A stretch of DNA of 64,000 nucleotides. Source: Rhizobium laguerreae. Lineage in GTDB: Bacteria > Pseudomonadota > Alphaproteobacteria > Rhizobiales > Rhizobiaceae. Each line of letters opens with the position of its first letter. Position 1 is the first letter of the stretch. A program made the position numbers and the translations under genes. Below, piece by piece: positions 40,152-47,615 of the stretch. The stretch is taken from NCBI RefSeq assembly GCF_002008165.1, contig NZ_MRDM01000008.1:62001-126000 (forward strand). Reading direction: 5' to 3'. Under the pieces are notes generated by a model that ran no database searches, was not told where the DNA came from, and saw nothing but the letters and a program-made list of their open reading frames with translations.

Positions 40152-40263
40152 GCGCTCGAAGACTTAAGCCCTTCACCAGAAGTCGCTTCCGGCCGGCTTG
40201 TATGCGGGAACTTCCGAACCCTTCTTTTCATTTGTCGCAATGAACATCCGTGAAGGAGAAACC

Positions 40264-40776
40264 ATGCGAGGCGACCAGCAGGAGGAGATGGCTACCTGGT
40301 TCCGGTCGCTGGAGCCCATCCAGCCAAAGGACATGGTCGGCCTATGGAGCGGCGTTGGTATTCCGTCGGGTCATCCACTGGACGGCGTGCTCGAAAATCT
40401 CAGCTGGTTTGGCAAGCGCTTCCACTCCGACATGCGGGCGGACGCCCTGCTCTTCAAGTGGAGACCGGGCCGGCTTGTTCCGATCGACCCAAGTTTCTTC
40501 CCTGTTCGGCTGGCGATCAAGATGGCGCCCTTTGGCCGGACGTTCGTCGCCCGCCATTGGTTCTCGTATCTGCAGAAGATGCTTCGAGCCAGAGGCACGA
40601 CAGCTTCATTGAAGCTTCAGGCTCTCGACGGCGTCGAAACGGCTGCGATGGTCTACGACAAACAGCCGATCGTGGACTACTTCCACAGGATTGACGATGA
40701 CGGGATTGCCGGGATGATGTGCGTGCACCACGACCCGCGGCGATTCTTCTTCAAGCTGCAGAAAGTGATGAACTGA
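40264..40776 (+). CDS. DUF4334 (GXWXG) domain protein
   Basis: A 170-residue protein with the GXWXG motif at VGLWSGVGIPSGHPLDGVL near residue 23 and the DUF4334 core (DALLFKWRPGRLVPID, then YDKQPIVDYFHRIDDDGIAGMM). The function is unknown. ATG 40264 has AAGGAGAA upstream. It precedes the RsbQ-like gene by 129 bp on the same strand and may belong to that signalling group. Confidence 0.87.
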   Translation: MRGDQQEEMATWFRSLEPIQPKDMVGLWSGVGIPSGHPLDGVLENLSWFGKRFHSDMRADALLFKWRPGRLVPIDPSFFPVRLAIKMAPFGRTFVARHWFSYLQKMLRARGTTASLKLQALDGVETAAMVYDKQPIVDYFHRIDDDGIAGMMCVHHDPRRFFFKLQKVMN

Positions 40777-40905
40777 GGCATGTCGCAAACGGCAGGGCGG
40801 TCGCCTTCTGGAATATCATGTCACACGACCATCGAACCCGTCGCCTCCCCGATCTTTCCTCAATCCAAGGCAGGCGGAATATGCTATGAGAGGAAAGAGG
40901 GCGAG

Positions 40906-41697
40906 ATGACCGTCATCGATCGAAATCATGTTCAAATCCGGGGCAATGGCCAGCGTGCGATGATCTTTTCGCATGGATTCGGGTGCGACCAAAATATGTG
41001 GCGCTTCGTGGCGCCGACCTTCGAAAGCGACTTCAAGACAGTGCTGTTCGATCATGTCGGCGCAGGACGATCCGATCTCGCGGCTTACGATGCCCGAAAA
41101 TATTCTTCATTGTCCGGTTATGCGGATGACCTCTTGGAAATTTGCCGCGAACTTGGGTTGACGCAAACGGTCTTCGTCGGGCACTCGGTCAGCGCGATGA
41201 TCGGCGTCATCGCGTCGCTGGAGGCACCGGAACTGTTTGAAAGCCTGGTCCTTGTCGGGCCGTCGCCGCGCTATATCAACGACGATGACTATATCGGCGG
41301 TTTCAGCGCGGCAGATATAGACGAACTGCTGACGTCGCTGGACGACAACCACATGGGATGGTCTGCCGCCATGGCCCCCGCCATCATGGGCAATCCCGAT
41401 CGACCGGAACTCGGTGAAGAGCTGACGAATAGCTTCTGCCGCACCGATCCTGAGATCGCCAAGGCGTTCGCACGGGTGACATTCACGTCGGACAATCGCA
41501 GCGATCTTCCGCGCGTCACCGCCAGAACGCTGATCCTTCAGTGCCGGGATGACATCATCGCTTCCGAAGAGGTCGGCGAATTCGTCCATCAGCAGGTCCC
41601 AAACAGCCAATTGGTGGTGCTGAATGCGAGTGGCCACTGCCCTAACCTCAGCGCTCCCGACGAGGTCATATCTGCAATCCGGTGGTTCGTCCGATGA
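40906..41697 (+). CDS. RsbQ-like alpha/beta hydrolase
   Basis: A 263-residue alpha/beta hydrolase with the RsbQ/KAI2 family pattern: HGFGCDQNMWRFVAP, DHVGAGRSD, nucleophile Ser94 in GHSVSAMIG, acid Asp215/216 in LQCRDDIIAS and His244 in NASGHCPN. B. subtilis RsbQ supplies a small hydrophobic signal to the PAS domain of RsbP; plant KAI2 and D14 bind karrikin and strigolactone. Here the next gene, overlapping by ATGA, also starts with a PAS domain. A ligand-sensing pair is therefore a reasonable inference. Confidence 0.86.
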   Translation: MTVIDRNHVQIRGNGQRAMIFSHGFGCDQNMWRFVAPTFESDFKTVLFDHVGAGRSDLAAYDARKYSSLSGYADDLLEICRELGLTQTVFVGHSVSAMIGVIASLEAPELFESLVLVGPSPRYINDDDYIGGFSAADIDELLTSLDDNHMGWSAAMAPAIMGNPDRPELGEELTNSFCRTDPEIAKAFARVTFTSDNRSDLPRVTARTLILQCRDDIIASEEVGEFVHQQVPNSQLVVLNASGHCPNLSAPDEVISAIRWFVR

Positions 41698-42833
41698 CCG
41701 GTGCCGACACGCAGATCGCCATGCCGGCGGAAGACCTTGAGGACTTGTACGAAAACGCGCCGTGCGGCTATCTTTCGCTGCAGCCGGATGGGCGCATCGT
41801 CAAGGTCAACAGAACGCTTTCGACCTGGATCGGCATCCCTGCCGAGCAGCTCCTCGGCAAACGACTTCACGACCTACTCAATACCTCGGGCCGTATATTC
41901 TACGAAACCCATTTTGCGCCTTTGCTGCGCATGCAAGGGTTTTTCAACGAGGTTGCCCTCGATCTCGTCACAGTAGACAGCAAAAAGCTGCCTGTGCTCG
42001 CCAATGCCATGGAAAGACGTGCAGAAGACGGCGCCCTGCTTTTCACCCGGGTGACGATGTTCCAGGCTGCCGAGCGTCGCCGTTATGAACGGGAGTTGGT
42101 CGAGGCGCGCGCCGCGGCCGATGCTGCCGGCGCCACGATCAAAGCCAAACTTGCCTTCGAACAGCAAACCGCCGAGTTGCGGGAAGAGTTCATTGCTGTT
42201 CTCGGCCACGACCTGCGCAACCCGCTTGCCTCGATTTCAGCCGCTGCGCGCATTCTGCGAAAAGAAAAGCAGACCGATCGCGCGATTAAAGTTCTCGACT
42301 TGATGCAGGGCAGCGTCGTTCGCATGTCCGCCCTGATCGACAACGTCCTCGACTTCGCGCGCGGACGATTGGGTGGCGGCATCACACTCGAGAGGCGGGC
42401 CGAGCATCTCGAGCCGCTCCTGCGGCAGGTCATCGAAGAACTCCGCTTCAGTCATCTCGACCGGGCGATTGAGGTGACGATCGAATTCGACGGGCCGATA
42501 AACTGCGACAGCGGCCGGATCGGCCAGCTGGTGTCCAATCTTCTGGGAAATGCCCTGACACATGGGGCGCCGGACGAACCGGTGCGGCTATCGGCGGCAA
42601 CTGTCGACGGAAAGCTCGAGCTTTGGATCGCCAATGGCGGCGCTCCGATTTCCACCGAGGCGATGACAGGGCTTTTTCAACCTTTCTTCAAAGGTGAAGC
42701 CGGCACAAGTCAAAGAGGATTGGGGCTGGGTCTGCACATCGCGTCGGAAATCGCCCGCGCCCATGGCGGGACAATCACGGTCAGTTCCGATGACAAGGAG
42801 ACGCGCTTCACCTTTGTGATGCCCTTGGATTGA
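41694..42833 (+). CDS. PAS-domain sensor histidine kinase
   Basis: A 379-residue soluble kinase. It has an N-terminal PAS (about 14-125), a coiled-coil linker (about 125-165), the H-box GHDLRNPLAS with phospho-acceptor His172, N-box NLLGNALTHG (Asn286) and G-box RGLGLGLHIASEIARAHGG. There are no membrane segments. It is translationally coupled to the RsbQ-like hydrolase. No response regulator gene adjoins it, so the output partner is unknown. Confidence 0.92.
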   Translation: MTGADTQIAMPAEDLEDLYENAPCGYLSLQPDGRIVKVNRTLSTWIGIPAEQLLGKRLHDLLNTSGRIFYETHFAPLLRMQGFFNEVALDLVTVDSKKLPVLANAMERRAEDGALLFTRVTMFQAAERRRYERELVEARAAADAAGATIKAKLAFEQQTAELREEFIAVLGHDLRNPLASISAAARILRKEKQTDRAIKVLDLMQGSVVRMSALIDNVLDFARGRLGGGITLERRAEHLEPLLRQVIEELRFSHLDRAIEVTIEFDGPINCDSGRIGQLVSNLLGNALTHGAPDEPVRLSAATVDGKLELWIANGGAPISTEAMTGLFQPFFKGEAGTSQRGLGLGLHIASEIARAHGGTITVSSDDKETRFTFVMPLD

Positions 42834-42867
42834 GCGGGGCGCACCGCCGCGCCGGAATCCGGGCAAC

Positions 42868-42888
42868 AAAAAACCGCCTTGAGGCGGT
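42868..42888 (-). terminator. Intrinsic terminator of the glycine-rich membrane peptide gene
   Basis: On the minus strand ACCGCC-TCAA-GGCGGT is followed by a T run (plus-strand AAAAAA at 42868-42873). It lies about 28 bp beyond the stop of the gene at 42916. On the plus strand it is also just after the kinase stop. Confidence 0.8.
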
Positions 42889-42915
42889 CGGGCATTCTAT
42901 CGATTTCAGTTTGAT

Positions 42916-43128
42916 TTAGTCTCCTCCTCCACCATCTCCGCCGCCGCCGTCACAGTCGCCTGAGGCATCAAACCAGCCTCCACCTCCATCGCCCGAGCCT
43001 CCTGAACTGCCCGACCTGCGCTTGGTGTTTGCGGTGGTCTGGGCAGCGCGCCCTCGTGCTGCCCCGGTGATCAGGGCAAACAGGACAAAGCCTGCGATGA
43101 GCATGGTAGTCATAAGAAATATACTCAA
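42916..43128 (-). CDS. 70-residue membrane peptide with Gly/Asp-rich tail
   Basis: A single N-terminal membrane helix (FLMTTMLIAGFVLFALITGA) is followed by a basic hinge and a low-complexity C-terminus (GSSGGSGDGGGGWFDASGDC and onward, ending GGGD). The start appears to be TTG at 43128, because AAGGAGA is correctly spaced from it; ATG 43113 has no SD. It has its own terminator. Family and function are unknown; the tail resembles secreted or surface-tethered glycine-rich peptides. Confidence 0.68.
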   Translation of the reverse strand: MSIFLMTTMLIAGFVLFALITGAARGRAAQTTANTKRRSGSSGGSGDGGGGWFDASGDCDGGGGDGGGGD

Positions 43129-43331
43129 TCAGTCTCCTTCGTTTGTTTCAGGAAATCTTGTTTCCTGACTAAAATAGTAGATTATTTTCTCGCTCTCGAA
43201 AATAGCCTGAATATGAAAATTTCATGACATCCTGGGGCACGTCAAGCGTGGGCTGTTGCATCAGCGGGCAAGGACCGCATTCACCGAATCGTCCTTCGAC
43301 TGATCGATGAGAACATGGAGAAGGCCGCTCG

Positions 43332-43816
43332 ATGTGCGTTTCGCGCTTCCTCGCGCTTTCCATCGCCGCGATCCACGCCGAGGGCGGCACGGTCGACAAA
43401 TTTATCGCGACGCTGTGATGGCGATCTGGAATGCCCCGAACGACGAGCCCGATCACGCGTCGCGTGCCTGCCGTGCCGCGGCCGCGATCCGTGACGCGAT
43501 GCATGCCATCCCGCCGCTCGCGCCCCAGCATGACGCAGTGCGAGTCAGGATCGGCATCAACAGCGGGACGGCACTCGTCGGCAATATCGGCTCGGCCGAA
43601 CGCCTGAGCTACACGGCGATTGGCGATGCCGTAAACCTCGCAAGCCGCCTGGTCGGCGTCGCCAAAGACAAAGGCGTTGAAATCGTGTTGAGTGGCGAGA
43701 CGTGGGAACGGGCCGACAGGCGGCTCGATGCGCGCTCGCTGGGGGAGACGGTGGTGCGCGGCAAATCGCAACCGGTGCCGATCTTTACCCTGGACCGGAA
43801 ATCGTCCCCAATTTGA
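43332..43816 (+). pseudogene. Frameshifted, truncated class III adenylate cyclase
   Basis: The first frame reads MCVSRFLALSIAAIHAEGGT and on to VDKFI, then stops at TGA 43416. A shift of one base at 43406-43409 restores DAVMAIWNAPNDEPDHA, and RVRIGINSGTALVGNIGSAE, YTAIGDAVNLASRLV follow to 43816. A single deleted G would rejoin KFI-GDAVMA. The N-terminal half with the first metal Asp is missing too, so this is a relic of a nucleotide cyclase. Confidence 0.82.
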
Positions 43817-43829
43817 GGGAGGAAGGACC

Positions 43830-44204
43830 ATGGAAAGTGCATCTTCCCTTATTGGCCTACTCGCCTGGCTGCAGGTCAAGCATTTCGCCGCCGACTATCT
43901 CTTGCAGTCGACCTGGATTCTGCAGGGCAAGGGCGACATCCGCCATCCGGGCGGCTATATCCATGCAGCGATCCACGTCGCAGGCACCCTTCCAGGATTG
44001 TTTTTGTTCGGGCTGGATGGCGTGACGATCGCGGTCTTGGCGCTGGGCGAATTTCTAATTCACTTCACCATTGATCACTTAAAGGCCGTTCACTCGCGCC
44101 GCCATCCGGCTGCCGTGACGACCCGTCCTTACTGGGCCGCGCACGGAGCCGATCAGTTGTTGCATCACTTGACCTACACTGGGATTTTGGCTGCTGCGAT
44201 GTGA
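43830..44204 (+). CDS. DUF3307 family membrane protein
   Basis: A 124-residue protein with several hydrophobic segments and the DUF3307 hallmarks LQVKHFAADYLLQ, GGYIHAAIHV, FLIHFTIDHLKA and the C-terminal AHGADQLLHHLTY. The conserved His and Asp residues suggest a membrane-embedded metal or acid/base site; the function is unknown. GAGGAAGG precedes ATG 43830. It follows the cyclase relic by 13 bp. Confidence 0.9.
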   Translation: MESASSLIGLLAWLQVKHFAADYLLQSTWILQGKGDIRHPGGYIHAAIHVAGTLPGLFLFGLDGVTIAVLALGEFLIHFTIDHLKAVHSRRHPAAVTTRPYWAAHGADQLLHHLTYTGILAAAM

Positions 44205-44311
44205 TCGAAAGCAGAGTTTTAGGCGGTCCTACAGATCATGCGAATGTTTGCTGTCAGTGCGATCCGGACGAGGATGAATACCCTTCCCTACCGCCTCCAG
44301 ACAGGCTTGAA

Positions 44312-44340
44312 CTCTGCGCTGCTTCAGTTGCAGCGCAGAG
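44312..44340. terminator. Perfect 11-bp inverted repeat between DUF3307 and metG
   Basis: CTCTGCGCTGC and GCAGCGCAGAG flank a seven-base loop, 15 bp beyond the metG stop and about 110 bp after DUF3307. Neither side has a clear T run. It most likely terminates or stabilises the convergent transcripts. Confidence 0.5.
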
Positions 44341-44354
44341 GATCTCGGGCTGCT

Positions 44355-45899
44355 TCAAGCTGCCGCTCTTTGCGGAAAGAGCACGGCTTGCGGAGCGGCT
44401 TTCGCCCCGTCCACCATCAAGGGGACCCGATAGAGGCGAGGAGATGGTATTCCCAGTCTGGAATGCAGCGTTGCGGCCGCGCTTGGCAGGAACGGGAGGA
44501 GGCAGCGGGCAACGACCGCAAGGCCGTAGACCTGCTCGGCCAGGCAAGCGCCGAGACGAGCGGCGGTCGCCTTCCGATCTTCCGGTGTGAGGTCGGCAAG
44601 CAGGGCTTTCGCATCCGCCCACGGCGCGTCTTTTGTAAACCGCCTGTTCGCCTCGCCGATAAAGGCAAAAATCTCAGTGAGGCCGACATGGAGCTCGTAG
44701 GCATCGAAAGCCTGGGCCACCTTCCCCGGAAGGCGGGCAGCCTCGTCCACGAACGCGCTGTCCGGCACGGGCGGAACGATTCCGTCGAATGACGTGGACA
44801 GAAGCGCAAGCACCCGGTTGGCGAGATTTCCGAGCTGCCCGGCGAGCTCTCCCGACCAAGCGGCTTCGAGACGCTCGGCCGAGAAGTCGCCATCGTCTGC
44901 CGAGCGTATATGCCGGAGCAGGTAATAGCGCAGTGCATCCGGCGTTCCATAGGATTGGATGATGCCTTCCGGATCGATGCCGTTGCCGGCCGACTTGCCG
45001 ATCTTCCTGCCGTCCACAGTGACGTAGCCGTGCACGAGGATCGAGGATGGCGGCGGCAGGCCTGCGGACAAAAGGATGGCCGGCCAGTAGATGGCATGGA
45101 ACTTGGAAATGCCCTTGCCGACAACGTGGATGCGTTCGCCGCCGTTCCAATAGTGCTGCAGCAGGGTTTCATCGGAACCGTGGCCGAGACCTGTGAGATA
45201 GTTCGCCAAGGCATCGAACCAGACATAGACGACCTCATCTCCATCCGGGACGGGAACGCCCCAGCCGCGCGCCCGCTCCGCACTGCGCGACACGCTGATG
45301 TCGGTCAGGCCACGCCGCAGCAGGGCAAGGATTTCGTTGCGCCGATGGGCTGGAACGATGCGAAGCTCGCCGGTCTCGACGAGCTCAAGCAGCCGGTTGC
45401 CATATCTGGAGAGACGGAAGAACCAGTTCTCCTCACGGATGGTATCAAGGGCAATGCCGTGTTCCGGGCAGCGCCCGTCATCGAGTTCCGACGGCTCGTA
45501 GAATTGCTCGCAGCCGACGCAATAGAGACCCTCATATGCCTTGCGATAAAGGTCGCCCTTTTCAGCGCATGCCTTCCACAAGGCATAGACGCAGGCGATA
45601 TGCCTTGGATCGCGGGAGGTACGGACGAATTCCTCGTTGGAGATATCGAGCAGGCCGCCAAGGCGCTCGAACCTATCTGCATTCGCATTGACGAAGTCCG
45701 TGACCTGCACTCCCGCGGCCTCCGCCGACCGGACATTCTTCAGGCTGTTGTCGTCGGTTCCGCACTGGAACCTGACGTCGTGGCCGAGAAGGCGAAAATG
45801 GCGGGCATAGGCATCGGCCTGGACCAGTTCGAGGGCAAAGCCCACATGCGGCGCGGCATTCACATAGGGGATCGAGGTGGTGATGTAGATCTTGTTCAT
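44355..45899 (-). CDS. metG: Compact methionine--tRNA ligase, probable second copy
   Basis: A 514-residue class Ia synthetase charging tRNA-Met. The ATP motif is PHVGF (HIGH-like, His18), the KMSKS loop is KIGKS (299-303), and a zinc knuckle has CVGC (127-130) and CPEH (144-147). It stops after the anticodon-binding helices, without a C-terminal OB domain. The sequence differs from the usual rhizobial housekeeping enzyme (for example FQCGTDDNSLKN), so this is probably a paralogue. The genome copy cannot be seen here. An attenuator precedes it. Confidence 0.9.
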   Translation of the reverse strand: MNKIYITTSIPYVNAAPHVGFALELVQADAYARHFRLLGHDVRFQCGTDDNSLKNVRSAEAAGVQVTDFVNANADRFERLGGLLDISNEEFVRTSRDPRHIACVYALWKACAEKGDLYRKAYEGLYCVGCEQFYEPSELDDGRCPEHGIALDTIREENWFFRLSRYGNRLLELVETGELRIVPAHRRNEILALLRRGLTDISVSRSAERARGWGVPVPDGDEVVYVWFDALANYLTGLGHGSDETLLQHYWNGGERIHVVGKGISKFHAIYWPAILLSAGLPPPSSILVHGYVTVDGRKIGKSAGNGIDPEGIIQSYGTPDALRYYLLRHIRSADDGDFSAERLEAAWSGELAGQLGNLANRVLALLSTSFDGIVPPVPDSAFVDEAARLPGKVAQAFDAYELHVGLTEIFAFIGEANRRFTKDAPWADAKALLADLTPEDRKATAARLGACLAEQVYGLAVVARCLLPFLPSAAATLHSRLGIPSPRLYRVPLMVDGAKAAPQAVLFPQRAAA

Positions 45900-45950
45900 C
45901 GGTGTTTCCTTTCGAAGGCTGTTATTGCCCGCGAGACGGATCGACCCATG

Positions 45951-46019
45951 AAAAGACCGCCTCGAGGGCGGTCGCTGGTGCATTCTGGACGCACGAAACC
46001 CGCCACGCTATGAGCGCGG
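45951..46019 (-). promoter_or_regulatory. Attenuator of metG: three alternative hairpins ending in a U-tract terminator
   Basis: Read on the minus strand. Hairpin 1:2 is CCGCGCT (46019-46013) with AGCGTGG (46009-46003), covering the leader stop. The antiterminator 2:3 pairs GGCGG (46004-46000) with CCGCC (45971-45967), with an inner GTGC/GCAC stem. The terminator 3:4 is GACCGCC (45973-45967), CTCGA loop, GGCGGTC (45961-45955), then TTTT. Pairings 2:3 and 3:4 exclude each other. A ribosome stalled on the Met codons at 46020-46028 would free region 2 and allow read-through. The terminator could also end mat transcripts. Confidence 0.75.
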
Positions 46020-46058
46020 CATCATCATCACGAAAGTGCTGATCAGGGTGTTGTCCAT
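46008..46058 (-). CDS. Methionine-rich leader peptide of metG (16 residues)
   Basis: It reads MDNTLISTFVMMMPRS, with three consecutive ATG codons near the end, in the position Trp codons take in the rhizobial trpL. An in-frame ATG at 46073 would add five residues. The shorter form is preferred because the predicted promoter puts the transcript start on ATG 46058, making it leaderless like Sinorhizobium trpL. It has no ribosome binding site. Its stop lies inside the first attenuator hairpin. Confidence 0.72.
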   Translation of the reverse strand: MDNTLISTFVMMMPRS

Positions 46059-46064
46059 GCGATT

Positions 46065-46093
46065 TTCTAGCATCGCGGGCCGTTTCGAACAAG
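46065..46093 (-). promoter_or_regulatory. Predicted sigma-70-type promoter of the metG leader
   Basis: CTTGTT (46093-46088) and CTAGAA (46070-46065) are 17 bp apart, each matching four of six bases of the rhizobial CTTGAC-N17-CTATAT consensus. The expected start, seven bases on, is A46058, the first base of the leader ATG. The match is moderate; the coincidence with the ATG is what makes it credible. Confidence 0.5.
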
Positions 46094-46172
46094 CGTGCTC
46101 TTCGATCTGGATGCACTGGCCGCCGCGGGCATGGCCTGCGGCGGAAAGCGATGATTCCAGGGCAGCCCGCCG

Positions 46173-47519
46173 TCACACCAGCCCGGGCACGACGAACACC
46201 AACCAGGCGACGACCGGGCCGATGATCGCGATCAGCGCGCTGTAGATCAGCAACTGTCGCAGCACCTGCTCTCGCCAGTCGTCCGGCGCGTTGGCGACGA
46301 CAAGCGCGCCATTGGTGGAAAACGGGCTGGTATCGACGATCGTCGTCGAGATCGCGATCGCCGCGACCACGCCAATGGCGCTGACATGTCCTTGCAGGAG
46401 GAATGGAACGGCGAGCGGGATGATCGCGCCAAGCAGCGCGGTCGAGGATGCAAAGGCCGAGACGATGGCGCCGGTAAAGCAAAGCAGGAGCGCCACCAGC
46501 AGCGGCATGCCGAGACTGGATATGCCGTTCGCCACGTAGTCGACAGTCCCGGCCTTCTCCATGACGCCGACATAGGTGATGATGCCTGATATCAGCAGAA
46601 CGGTCGACCAGCTGACCTTGTCGATTGCCGCCTTCTGGGTCTTCGGTGACAAGAGCGCCAGCGCGACGGCGACGGTCATGGCGACGAGGCCGACGTTGAA
46701 CTTGAAAACCAGGGCGCCGATGCCGAGCGCCGTCAGGCCGATCAAGGTGGTAATTCTCTCATTGTTCAGGCGCAAGGTCGTCGCGGTATCGGCCGCCGTA
46801 CCATAGGCATGCTCCCTGATCGGTTTTGCCGGCGTGCCGCCGTGACCTCTGATCGACTCCGATACGCCCTCTGGATGGAGTTCGGGCAAGGGACCAAGTG
46901 ACGCGGGATCTTGCTTCATCACTTTTGCGCCGCCGAAAACGAAGAAGACCAGCACTGCGATCGCCAGGTTGAAGAAGAAGCTGGAGAGAAACAGCGAGGT
47001 CGGCGCGAAAGGCAGGCCGGCTTTCGCAACGATCTGGTTGGTGATTCCGCCATAGACGCTGATCGGCGAAAAGCCGCCGGCCTGCGCGCCGTGGATCACC
47101 ATCAGGCCCATCATGACCGGGTGGATGCGGTACTGCACGGCAAAACTCAACGCGACGGGTGCGAGAATGGCGACCGCGGCAGGCCCAAGTGCACCGAAAC
47201 CGGTAATGATGGCGGCGACGAGGAACATCACCCAGGGAATCAAGCCGATCCGCCCGCGCACCATGCGGACGGCACATTCGACGAGCCAGTCGATCGTGCC
47301 GTTGATCTGCGCTATGGCGAAGAGGTAGGTGACGGCGACGAGTGTCAGGAATAGATCACTCGGAAAGCCGGCAAAAATATCGCTGGTTTTCATCCCAATG
47401 ATCATCGAGCCGAGCACGAAGGCGCCGGCAAAGGCGAGCGCACCCATGTTGATCGGCTGGATCGTCGCAATGATGAACATGGCGACCAGCAGGCCTATGG
47501 CCAATAGTTCAATACCCAT
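46173..47519 (-). CDS. matC: Malonate (dicarboxylate) carrier MatC, SLC13-type permease
   Basis: A 448-residue membrane protein with about twelve helices, starting MGIELLAIGLLVAMFIIATI. Conserved transporter loops are GFGALGPAAVAILAPVALSF, GAQAGGFSPISVYGG and ASSTALLGAIIPLAVPFLL. It is the MatC_N plus permease arrangement known from the R. leguminosarum bv. trifolii malonate operon. It imports malonate. ATG 47519 has GGGAGG upstream; matB lies 96 bp upstream. Confidence 0.94.
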   Translation of the reverse strand: MGIELLAIGLLVAMFIIATIQPINMGALAFAGAFVLGSMIIGMKTSDIFAGFPSDLFLTLVAVTYLFAIAQINGTIDWLVECAVRMVRGRIGLIPWVMFLVAAIITGFGALGPAAVAILAPVALSFAVQYRIHPVMMGLMVIHGAQAGGFSPISVYGGITNQIVAKAGLPFAPTSLFLSSFFFNLAIAVLVFFVFGGAKVMKQDPASLGPLPELHPEGVSESIRGHGGTPAKPIREHAYGTAADTATTLRLNNERITTLIGLTALGIGALVFKFNVGLVAMTVAVALALLSPKTQKAAIDKVSWSTVLLISGIITYVGVMEKAGTVDYVANGISSLGMPLLVALLLCFTGAIVSAFASSTALLGAIIPLAVPFLLQGHVSAIGVVAAIAISTTIVDTSPFSTNGALVVANAPDDWREQVLRQLLIYSALIAIIGPVVAWLVFVVPGLV

Positions 47520-47615
47520 GATTCCCCCTCCCTCCGACGCCTCCAGCGCCGTAGTTGTTGTGTTCAAGATTGATGCTGGATGTCGACGCACACTCCTCCC
47601 AGAGGGCGCGTCGCC

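Noticed and set aside
45900..46172. T-box or SAM riboswitch upstream of metG
   Set aside because: There is no T-box bulge sequence or SAM-riboswitch core, and T-boxes are rare outside Gram-positive bacteria. A Met-rich leader frame with alternative hairpins explains the region better.
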